From the NCBI RefSeq assembly GCF_905207245.1, contig NZ_CAJLKP010000096.1, positions 1 through 20,356 of the forward strand: a stretch of DNA of 20,356 bases, given 5' to 3'. The notes under the pieces are model-generated. The model was not told the DNA's origin, ran no database searches, and was given only the letters and a program-made list of their open reading frames with translations. Positions 14,330 to 20,356 of this stretch are shown piece after piece. Source of the stretch: an uncultured Bacteroides sp. (GTDB taxonomy: Bacteria > Bacteroidota > Bacteroidia > Bacteroidales > Bacteroidaceae). The translations under genes and the position numbers were made by a program. The number at the start of each line of letters is the position of its first letter. Within the stretch, counting starts at the first letter, position 1.

Positions 14330-15766
14330 TTATTTCTCCGTATATCCTCCTCCCAGTGCCTGGTATAATGACACTAGATATAGCAATGAGCTACCTTCCG
14401 CTTGTACCAGTTGATTTTCGTAGGTCAGCAATGACCGTAAGGCATCCAGCACATTCTGGAAAGGGCTTAGCCCTTGTTTATAAAGCTCAAGGGAGAGTTT
14501 CAGTGTCTCCTGTCCCTGATTTTTCACTTCACGGAGGGCAACAATTTGCTTAATAGAGTTCCGGTAATTGTTCATCGCATTGTCCGTCTCTTGTACGGCG
14601 GTGAGCACTGTCTCATTGAAGCTATGCACTGCTTCGTCCAGTTGTGCGCGTGCTTGTTTGGTGGCATTCACTAACTTTGTTCCACTGAACAAGGTCCAAC
14701 TGATGGTAGGAGCTATTTCAAACGTCATGCTTTTCCGTCTGATCAAGTCTTTCAAATCATGGGAAGCATATCCCACAGAACCTTTCAGGAATACTTGCGG
14801 CAACCAGTCACTCTTGCTTGCTCCCAGTAGTGCAGCCTGTGCATTGACTTGTCTCTCTGCTTGACGAACATCCGGACGGCGGAGTAATAAATCGGCAGGT
14901 ATCCCTACTCCAACCGGTTCCATATAGTCAGGCAGTTTCCCGGTTTTCTCCAGCATCGGACGAAGTTTCTGAGGATAAGTTCCTAATAATATCGCCAGTG
15001 AATTGATGTATTGGCTGATTCCGGATTCCAGTTGTGGAATGGATGCTTTTGTGCTGTAATACACTGATTTAGCTTGTGCTACATCCAGCTTTGATACAAG
15101 CCCTGTGTTGTATCGCACTTCGGTGATATTGAGCACTTCTTCCTGTGTCCGGCAGTTGTGGGTCACCACCTGTAGTTCCTGTTGTAGTTCCCTCAGATTG
15201 ATGTAGGCGGAAGCGATTTGTGCGCAGAGGGATATCTGTACGGAGATGTATTCTTCCCGGCTGGCACGGAAGGTTTCCCGTTGGGCTTTCACCCGTTGGC
15301 GGATGCTCCCGAATATATCCAGCTCCCAACTGGCATTCAGTGAAGCATCATAATAATGGGTGATGGATTGCGGCAATTCGCTGGTATTGCCGCTACTCTG
15401 CTGCCGGAGCCATCCGGCATTCAGGCTGATGGAAGGGAAAAAGTTGCTACGCTCCATCCGCAGACTGGCGCGTGCCTGTTCCATGCGGTCTATGGCAGCA
15501 AGTACGGAATAGTTTTCTCCCGAAGCCACGCTGATGAGTGAGTCCAGCATCGGATCGTTGAATGCTTTCCACCACTGGTCGTCTACGGGTAATATCTGTC
15601 CGCTAAACAGGTCAGTCTCTGCGGAAGCCGCAGTGGAAGAAGGAATTGCCGTTCTTCCCCAACTCCGGGGCAGCGGCTTTTCCAGATACCGGTCGCCATT
15701 CTGCGCTGTTGCGGCAGAACATAGACATAATAAGAGCAGTGTACTGCCCCAAGCTTTAATCTTCAT
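14330..15766 (-). CDS. Outer-membrane efflux protein, TolC/OprM (NodT) family
   Basis: This is the channel subunit of the tripartite pump. It has 478 residues with a signal peptide of about 21 residues, likely cut after AATA before Gln22. The two signal cysteines (14, 16) do not form a good lipobox, unlike many NodT-family lipoproteins. Two OEP repeats are visible. The first contains NYSVLAAIDRMEQARASLRMERSNFFPSI-type helices. The second contains LLLRRPDVRQAERQVNAQ (about residues 288-305), the hallmark segment, followed by SDWLPQVFLKGSVGY. It is the promoter-proximal gene of the operon, so the order is OMF-adaptor-pump rather than the common adaptor-pump-OMF. No TAnnTTTG box was found in its upstream gap and no regulator gene is adjacent. 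Confidence 0.93.
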   Translation of the reverse strand: MKIKAWGSTLLLLCLCSAATAQNGDRYLEKPLPRSWGRTAIPSSTAASAETDLFSGQILPVDDQWWKAFNDPMLDSLISVASGENYSVLAAIDRMEQARASLRMERSNFFPSISLNAGWLRQQSSGNTSELPQSITHYYDASLNASWELDIFGSIRQRVKAQRETFRASREEYISVQISLCAQIASAYINLRELQQELQVVTHNCRTQEEVLNITEVRYNTGLVSKLDVAQAKSVYYSTKASIPQLESGISQYINSLAILLGTYPQKLRPMLEKTGKLPDYMEPVGVGIPADLLLRRPDVRQAERQVNAQAALLGASKSDWLPQVFLKGSVGYASHDLKDLIRRKSMTFEIAPTISWTLFSGTKLVNATKQARAQLDEAVHSFNETVLTAVQETDNAMNNYRNSIKQIVALREVKNQGQETLKLSLELYKQGLSPFQNVLDALRSLLTYENQLVQAEGSSLLYLVSLYQALGGGYTEK

Positions 15767-15852
15767 AGGTTTAGGTCATTTTTGTGATATTAGGTATCAT
15801 AACAACTTAAACCTCTGTTTGTTTATGGCGGTCTTATGATTGAGAAATAAAG

Positions 15853-15893
15853 CAAAATGCCCCTGTAAGCATTCTGATATTGCTTACAGGGGC
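15853..15893 (-). terminator. Rho-independent terminator of the nif3-like/zinc-ribbon operon
   Basis: GCCCCTGTAAGCA (15859-15871) and TGCTTACAGGGGC (15881-15893) form a 13-bp perfect stem with a 9-nt loop. On the minus strand it is followed by ATTTTGCTTTATTT. It lies 23 bp after the zinc-ribbon stop and also just upstream of the efflux operon. Confidence 0.88.
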
Positions 15894-15916
15894 GACTTTA
15901 TTGGATGGCTTACGGA

Positions 15917-16735
15917 TTATTCCGCAGTTTTTCTTCTTCTGGTTGTCTTTTCTTTTACCTCTTCTTTGTGTTCGAGGGTTACACCTGCCAATTCCGGGTC
16001 AATCATGATACGTCCGCAATATTCGCAAACGATGATTTTCTTACGTGAACGGATATCCAGTTGTCTCTGGGGGGGGATTTTGTTGAAGCAACCACCACAA
16101 GCATCACGCTGTACATATACGATACCGAGTCCATTGCGAGAGTTCTTACGGATACGCTTGAAGGACTGGAGCAGACGGGGCTCAATCTTCGTTTCAAGAT
16201 CTTTGGCTTTGTCTCTCAACTTTTCTTCTTCCTGTTTGGTTTCAGAAATGATTTCATCCAATTCATTCTTCTTAACGTCCAGGTCTTTCTGTCTCTCATC
16301 CAGTGCTTCTGTGCTTTTTGCAGCTTCGGCAGATTTTTCCTGCTCCTGTGCAGCGAACTCTTTGATTCTCTTTTCGCAAAGCTCCATTTCCAGAGTCTGG
16401 AACTCGATTTCTTTGCTCAGGAAGTCATATTCGCGGTTATTGCGAACGTTCTCCTGCTGTTCTTTGTATTTTGCAATAGAAGCTTTAGAGGTTTCAATTT
16501 CCACTCTTTTGGTAGCGATAGCGGATTTCAGGTCAGCTACTTCTGCCTTAATTCTGTCGATACGTGTGCTCAGACCGGCGATTTCGTCTTCCAAGTCTTG
16601 TACTTCCAGCGGAAGTTCACCTCTCAAAGTCTTGATTTCATCAATCTTGGACAACATGGTTTGCAACTGGAACAGTGCTTTCAATTTCTGTTCCACGGTC
16701 AATTCCTGTGGGTCTTTTTTTGCTTCTTTAGCCAT
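15917..16735 (-). CDS. Coiled-coil protein with C-terminal C4 zinc ribbon (DUF164/CT398-like)
   Basis: A 272-residue cytoplasmic protein. Residues of about 15-190 are a long charged coiled coil dominated by Glu, Lys and Ala. The C-terminal part carries a zinc ribbon with Cys213-x2-Cys216 and Cys237-x2-Cys240 (ACGGCFNKIPPQ and VCEYCGRIM), followed by a basic tail (KTTRRRKTAE). This architecture is the zf-RING_7/DUF164 family found across bacteria; the Chlamydia member CT398 binds sigma-54 and secretion parts. The molecular role here is unknown; nucleic-acid or protein binding is plausible. The ATG at 16735 is preferred over the longer frame to 16777, which would overlap the upstream gene. It follows the Nif3-like gene after 5 bp, so it is co-transcribed. 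Confidence 0.88.
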   Translation of the reverse strand: MAKEAKKDPQELTVEQKLKALFQLQTMLSKIDEIKTLRGELPLEVQDLEDEIAGLSTRIDRIKAEVADLKSAIATKRVEIETSKASIAKYKEQQENVRNNREYDFLSKEIEFQTLEMELCEKRIKEFAAQEQEKSAEAAKSTEALDERQKDLDVKKNELDEIISETKQEEEKLRDKAKDLETKIEPRLLQSFKRIRKNSRNGLGIVYVQRDACGGCFNKIPPQRQLDIRSRKKIIVCEYCGRIMIDPELAGVTLEHKEEVKEKTTRRRKTAE

Positions 16736-16740
16736 TTTAC

Positions 16741-17835
16741 TTATAAATATTTTATGGGGTTGGTATTTGCTTTGCACTGTTGCAGGGCAAGGCTTGGAAA
16801 CAACTCCCGGATTATTGTATAGAATATTTCTTTCGTATATTGTTCACTTTCGTAGTGTCCTATCTCTGCCAGCAGAATGTCCATATCATGGCCGAAGTAG
16901 TCGTGATACTTGATTTCTCCGGTGATGAACACATCCGCACCGTTGCGTATGGCAAGCGGCATCAGGAATGCTCCGGCTCCTCCGCACAAGGCCACGGTTT
17001 GTATTTCGCGCCCGTTTAGCTTGTTATGTTTCAAGCAGCCTACTTCAAAGGTCTTCTTGATGCGTTTCAGAAATTCCAGTTCCGTTTCCGGCATTTCCAA
17101 TTCGCCGATAACTCCTGATCCTGCCTGTGTCCAACTATTCTGAAGAGGATACAAATCGAATACAGGCTCCTCATACGGATGAGTACTTAATAAAGCCTTA
17201 ATGACTTCTGCTTTTTTGTAGGCAGGCAACACGGTTTCTATGCGCATTTCCCTTTCTGTATGCATTTCTCCGATGTTTCCACAGAAAGGATGACTTCCTT
17301 CCCGGGCGCGGAAAGTTCCCTCTCCTTCTACGTTGTAGCTGCATGCATCGTAGTTTCCTATACAGCCGCATCCGGCTGCAAATAAGGCTTTCCGTACATC
17401 TTCCGCTTGTTCCACCGGAACAAAGGTAACCAGCTTCAATAAAGCATTCTCCTTAGGTTCCAGCACACGCACGTTACTCAGTCCTATTTTCTCGGCAATC
17501 TTGAAATTCACCCCGCCCGGTGCATTGTCCAGGTTGGTATGTGCAGAATAAATCACGATATCGTTCTTTATTGCTTTCATGATACAACGCTCCACATAGT
17601 CCTTGCCCGTGATGGATTTATATCCTTTGAATATCAGCGGATGATGGGATATGACGAGATTGTACCCTAACACTATTGCTTCGTCCAGCACGGCCTCAGT
17701 GACGTCAAGACACAACAAAGCCCCTGTTGCTTCCGCTTCTGTCAATCCGATTTGCAGGCCGGCATTATCAAATCCGTCTTGCAATGGCAGAGGCGCGAAC
17801 CGTTCAAGGGCGCTTACTATTTCCTTAATTCTCAT
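16741..17835 (-). CDS. Nif3-like dinuclear metal-centre protein (DUF34, YbgI/YqfO family)
   Basis: A 364-residue protein of the NIF3 family, toroidal hexamers with a di-metal site. Metal-site residues are visible: His64 and His65 in VISHHPLIF, His99 and Asp103 in YSAHTNLDN, and His327 and Glu329 in AEIGHYESEQ. Between the halves lies the PII-like insert of the long form (about 130-235), with AAGCGCIGNYDACSY, GEGTFRAREGSHPF and HPYEEPVFDLYP. Some members are labelled GTP cyclohydrolase 1 type 2, but that activity is not established for the family, so I leave the function open. It is the first gene of a pair with the zinc-ribbon protein, an arrangement that hints at a shared process. Confidence 0.93.
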   Translation of the reverse strand: MRIKEIVSALERFAPLPLQDGFDNAGLQIGLTEAEATGALLCLDVTEAVLDEAIVLGYNLVISHHPLIFKGYKSITGKDYVERCIMKAIKNDIVIYSAHTNLDNAPGGVNFKIAEKIGLSNVRVLEPKENALLKLVTFVPVEQAEDVRKALFAAGCGCIGNYDACSYNVEGEGTFRAREGSHPFCGNIGEMHTEREMRIETVLPAYKKAEVIKALLSTHPYEEPVFDLYPLQNSWTQAGSGVIGELEMPETELEFLKRIKKTFEVGCLKHNKLNGREIQTVALCGGAGAFLMPLAIRNGADVFITGEIKYHDYFGHDMDILLAEIGHYESEQYTKEIFYTIIRELFPSLALQQCKANTNPIKYL

Positions 17836-17859
17836 TTATGTGAATAGAAAATTTCGATG

Positions 17860-17876
17860 CAAATATAGCAAAAATA
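17860..17876 (-). promoter_or_regulatory. Tandem -7-like boxes for the nif3-like operon
   Basis: On the minus strand two overlapping-range matches to TAnnTTTG occur: TATATTTG (17867-17860) and TATTTTTG (17876-17869). They lie 25-41 bp before the start. Neither has a clear TTTG at the -33 spacing. Confidence 0.45.
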
Positions 17877-17909
17877 CACTGAATAACTGTCTGTTTTACT
17901 ATTTTTTAG

Positions 17910-17917
17910 TATATTTG
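17910..17917 (+). promoter_or_regulatory. Probable -7 box for the small lipoprotein gene
   Basis: TATATTTG fits TAnnTTTG and ends 26 bp before the ATG at 17944. The -33 box is not recognisable. Confidence 0.45.
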
Positions 17918-17943
17918 TTCTGATAATTGTAAAACTTAGTACG

Positions 17944-18351
17944 ATGAAAGCATTGCTTTTCTTGTTTTTTGCACTATTGTGCGTCTTGTTTTCATGTCAA
18001 TCTTCACCTAAATCTCAGGATGGTGGTGAGGGGGATGTGCAAGAGGAATTTGTAGATACCACTCCAAAGGCTACGGCTATATTCTGGATTGATAAAAATA
18101 AAAAACTGCCTGGCTATATGTCCGGAAAGCCGGTTCCTGTACGTACCTTAAAGGCGCAAGTTGAAATAGATACGATGGGAAGTATTGAAGTGCTTTCCTA
18201 TGTGAAGCCGCAGACAAAGTCTGTAGAAAAGCATATCAATCGATGCCTTGAAACGTTCCGGGTAAAGAAAGTGTTGATGGACAGTGCTTATATCAATCCG
18301 GGCATACAGTATGTGCAATTCCGCTATACTCCCTCGAAAATGAAGGATTAA
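17944..18351 (+). CDS. Small lipoprotein of unknown function (possibly DUF4891-type)
   Basis: A 135-residue protein with a lipoprotein signal: hydrophobic stretch LLFLFFALLCVLF and lipobox FSC with lipidated Cys18, then SSPKSQDGGEGD. An acidic linker after the cysteine is typical of Bacteroidota lipoproteins that may be exported to the surface. The mature part (about 45-130) alternates strands and one helix: VRTLKAQVEIDTMGSIEVLSYV, an amphipathic segment VEKHINRCLETF, then IQYVQFRYTP. This vaguely recalls a TonB C-terminal-like fold, but I cannot confirm it. It resembles small Bacteroides proteins annotated as DUF4891 from memory. Its stop overlaps the end of the convergent fetB-like gene by 4 bp. 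Confidence 0.75.
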   Translation: MKALLFLFFALLCVLFSCQSSPKSQDGGEGDVQEEFVDTTPKATAIFWIDKNKKLPGYMSGKPVPVRTLKAQVEIDTMGSIEVLSYVKPQTKSVEKHINRCLETFRVKKVLMDSAYINPGIQYVQFRYTPSKMKD

Positions 18352-19157
18352 CGGTTTTTCTTCTTTTCTTTTTTCTCCACCATGACCTCCAGTAACTTCC
18401 CGTTGGCGTCGAACGATTTGCGGGAAGCCAATGAAATGGTTATCATCAGCGAAAGCATGGACGCCGTGAAGGTTATCACCATAATCATCATCTGATACTT
18501 GATAGCTACATTCGGGCTGCTACCTCCCAGGATCTGTCCGATCATTGTGCCGGGAAGTGCCACCAATCCCATTACGGCTATGTTCGCAATCAGGGGACTA
18601 AACGACTTAATGATAGCCTGTTTGATGAAGGGAGCCTGCGCCTCTGCCCTTGTGGCGCCGTTGCCAAGTAGATAGCGATATAGTTGTTGTTCTCGTTTCA
18701 GCCCACTGTAATAAGCATTCAGTGCAACTACATTGCTGGACAGCATATTCCCCATCAGAATACCAAATATCGGAATAAAGTATTGTGCACTGAACACATT
18801 TTCCAGTCGCAATACGATGGCAATGAAGTACATGCCCACGCAGACAACGCTGCACAGGAAACCGACGGAAATAGGAATGAACAGTACTTTCCGCTTCAAC
18901 TGGGTGCGTGCCAATGCTGTTTGGGCGGCAACGAATATCATGATAATCACCCACAAAAAGTTGATCCAGGGGTTATTCCATAAAAACAGGTATTTCAGGT
19001 AGACGCCGATAAAGAAAAGCTGCACAATCATGCGCGCAATGCCGATCACAGTAACCCACAATAGTCCTGTCCTGAACTTCCACAGGTAGAACAGTGGAAT
19101 GAGCAGCAACAGCAATCCGATGGCTAAACTAGTATATGATATGTCAATTGTTCCCAC
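18348..19157 (-). CDS. fetB: UPF0014/FetB-like ABC permease (putative iron exporter)
   Basis: A 269-residue integral membrane protein with about seven hydrophobic segments and a very basic C-terminal tail (EKKEKKKNR). Family signatures are PIFGILMGNMLSSNVVALN (129-147) and LPGTMIGQILGG (201-212), typical of YbbM/FetB. In E. coli FetAB lowers intracellular iron and protects against oxidative stress; the same role here is by homology. It follows fetA by 15 bp in the same operon and converges with the small lipoprotein gene, overlapping it by 4 bp with no terminator hairpin between them. Confidence 0.88.
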   Translation of the reverse strand: MGTIDISYTSLAIGLLLLLIPLFYLWKFRTGLLWVTVIGIARMIVQLFFIGVYLKYLFLWNNPWINFLWVIIMIFVAAQTALARTQLKRKVLFIPISVGFLCSVVCVGMYFIAIVLRLENVFSAQYFIPIFGILMGNMLSSNVVALNAYYSGLKREQQLYRYLLGNGATRAEAQAPFIKQAIIKSFSPLIANIAVMGLVALPGTMIGQILGGSSPNVAIKYQMMIMVITFTASMLSLMITISLASRKSFDANGKLLEVMVEKKEKKKNR

Positions 19158-19172
19158 TTCTTAATGTTTTTA

Positions 19173-19808
19173 TCACAATGTAATCATTTGGTTACATCCT
19201 TGCGCAAAGCCCTGGTCATGGGAAATGGCGAGGATGGCACTCCCCTTTCTCATTTGCTTCCGGAAGAAAGCGAGTACCTTGTCTGTTGAGTCTGAGTCCA
19301 GTGCGGACGTCGGTTCGTCTACCATCAGTAGCGGCTTCTGCATCATGGTGGCTACGGCAATCATGATGCGTTGTCGTTGTCCGCCGGAGATTTCATTTAC
19401 CCGTTTGTCATACACTTCCTTTTCCAATCCCAGTTCTGCGAAGCAGGCAAATAGTTTGTCGAGCGAAAAGAGAGTGGCACGGTTTGCTTTCAGGCTGAAT
19501 GGAAGCTGCACCATTTCCTTCACCCATTCCGATGGAAGCGCCAATTCCTGTGGTATCCATGCTACTTGTCGGCGTATATGGTCAATAGTGCCCTTTTCCA
19601 ATAAAGTATTATTAACGATGATACGGCCGGCTTTGAGGGGTACGAATCCTAAAATAGCATTTAGCAAAGAAGTCTTTCCCCGCCCCGATTGTCCGGATAT
19701 GCAGGCAATTTCTCCCTCATGCAGTTGTAGGCAGAAGCCGGAAAAAAGTGTGTCTTCCCCGAAAGCGATGCATGCGTCATCTATCTGAAGTATAGTCTTA
19801 GTCTCCAT
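19173..19808 (-). CDS. fetA: ABC transporter ATP-binding protein, FetA-like
   Basis: This is the ATPase partner of the FetB-like permease. The ATG at 19808 gives 211 residues. The frame can be extended two codons to a TTG at 19814, but ATG is preferred. Motifs in order: Walker A GQSGRGKTS (39-47), Q-loop Gln87 in WIPQ, signature ISGGQRQR (140-147), Walker B LLMVDEP (160-166), and H-loop His197 in SHD. The small single-domain size fits the YbbL/FetA subfamily. The matched -7 box lies only 7 bp before the ATG, so the mRNA may be nearly leaderless unless another promoter is used. Confidence 0.88.
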   Translation of the reverse strand: METKTILQIDDACIAFGEDTLFSGFCLQLHEGEIACISGQSGRGKTSLLNAILGFVPLKAGRIIVNNTLLEKGTIDHIRRQVAWIPQELALPSEWVKEMVQLPFSLKANRATLFSLDKLFACFAELGLEKEVYDKRVNEISGGQRQRIMIAVATMMQKPLLMVDEPTSALDSDSTDKVLAFFRKQMRKGSAILAISHDQGFAQGCNQMITL

Positions 19809-19815
19809 TTGCAAG

Positions 19816-19823
19816 CAAATATA
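19816..19823 (-). promoter_or_regulatory. Probable -7 box for fetAB, immediately before the start codon
   Basis: TATATTTG on the minus strand fits TAnnTTTG and is separated from the ATG at 19808 by only 7 nt. There is no clear -33 TTTG. If real, transcription begins at or within a few bases of the start codon. Confidence 0.4.
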
Positions 19824-19942
19824 AAAAGGAATTCTGAGAAAACGACGGATTATTAGCCGAAATAAATATCTTTAGATAAGATAAGCTGTATTTTGGCATA
19901 ACTTTTTCATGTAAGCATGAAAGTTCTGCGCTCAATTTGCAT

Positions 19943-19950
19943 TATCTTTG
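19943..19950 (+). promoter_or_regulatory. Probable -7 box for the DUF2148-type gene
   Basis: TATCTTTG fits TAnnTTTG and ends 28 bp before the ATG at 19979. Upstream, AACTTT-TT-CATG (19900-19911) and CATGAAAGTT (19916-19925) form a small hairpin/dyad near the -33 region, which could be an operator. Confidence 0.45.
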
Positions 19951-19978
19951 CTATCAGTTTTTAATATAAGTGAGAATT

Positions 19979-20356
19979 ATGATACAGAACGAACGTGCAA
20001 GCCGCCACGAACATGTGTTGGATGTGGCAAGACAGATGATGACTGCTGCCCGCACTGCGCCTAAAGGCAAGGGTGTTGATATAATAGAAATTGCCATGGT
20101 TACCGGAAACGATTTGAAGGTATTATCGGACAAAATGGTTGCTATGGTAGAAGAACATGGAATGAAGTTCTTTTTGCGTGATGCGGCAAACATTTTGCAG
20201 GCAGAATGTGTAATAATAATAGGTACGCGCGAGCAGGCGCAAGGGCTGAACTGCGGACATTGCGGTTATTCCACTTGTGCCGGACGTCCCGAGGGGGTGC
20301 CTTGCGCAGTAAATTCTGTGGATGTAGGCATAGCCATCGGCTCGGCTTGTGCCACG
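19979..20356 (+). CDS. DUF2148-type iron-sulfur (ferredoxin-domain) protein, 3' end beyond window
   Basis: An open frame from the ATG at 19979 runs 126 codons to the window edge without a stop. The product begins MIQNERASRHEHVLDVARQM and contains AARTAPKGKGVDIIEI (23-38), a helix-rich middle and a cysteine-rich segment: Cys92, Cys95 and Cys100 in LNCGHCGYSTC, then Cys109 in GVPCAVNSVDVGIAIGSAC, and Cys124. The C-x2-C-x4-C pattern suggests a [4Fe-4S] cluster of the type seen in four-Fe-S domains. This resembles the DUF2148 family annotated as ferredoxin-like proteins; the reaction partner is unknown. It is divergent from fetA. Confidence 0.8.
   Translation, partial: MIQNERASRHEHVLDVARQMMTAARTAPKGKGVDIIEIAMVTGNDLKVLSDKMVAMVEEHGMKFFLRDAANILQAECVIIIGTREQAQGLNCGHCGYSTCAGRPEGVPCAVNSVDVGIAIGSACAT

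Noticed and set aside
15840..16913. Long plus-strand open frame opposite the zinc-ribbon gene
   Set aside because: It is the antisense of a Glu/Lys-rich coiled coil, which gives a Ser/Leu/Phe-rich artefact. No domain is recognised, and the minus-strand gene has clear cysteine motifs.

Overview
The window looks like Bacteroides chromosome, or a close relative in the Bacteroidales. Several genes are preceded by the Bacteroides-type -7 box TAnnTTTG, sometimes with a TTTG -33 box. Lipoproteins and efflux components have Bacteroidota-style signals, and the coding DNA is of moderate G+C with AT-rich gaps. Most of the content is core metabolism, replication, RNA modification and envelope transport.

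Layout. (1) 1-93: 3' part of a tRNA-Arg(ACG) and its terminator, then a G+C-rich interleaved inverted repeat. (2) 293-4048: dapA (lysine and cell-wall precursor) and ligA (NAD+ DNA ligase) on the minus strand, with trmD (tRNA m1G37 methylase) divergent from ligA. (3) 4138-5813: pyrD and pyrK, an overlapping pair for the NAD-linked class 1B dihydroorotate dehydrogenase. (4) 5889-6350: a CI-like helix-turn-helix regulator, behind which lies a gene-free AT-rich stretch of about 1.15 kb (6351-7497). (5) 7498-9302: amn-holA operon (AMP nucleosidase, DNA polymerase III delta). (6) 9438-9887: divergent stand-alone HsdR-N-type PD-(D/E)XK nuclease-like protein. (7) 9996-15766: three-gene RND efflux operon on the minus strand, transcribed outer-membrane factor, then adaptor lipoprotein, then RND pump. 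(8) 15917-17835: Nif3-family protein and a coiled-coil/zinc-ribbon protein. (9) 17944-18351: small lipoprotein. (10) 18348-19808: fetA-fetB type ABC pair. (11) 19979 to the end: 5' part of a DUF2148-type iron-sulfur protein.

The genes are mostly independent short operons rather than one system. The part that standard annotation does not explain is 6351-7497. It holds four exact copies of the palindrome ACAATTGT plus degenerate ones. One copy lies in the leader of the HTH gene, between its near-perfect promoter and its start codon. At the other end, just past holA, are four 15-bp dyads repeated at exactly 22-bp intervals (7386-7466), the fourth with an inverted centre. The array resembles phased operators or iterons. 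This regulator plus its DNA is the best candidate here for something undescribed, but no function can be proven from sequence alone.
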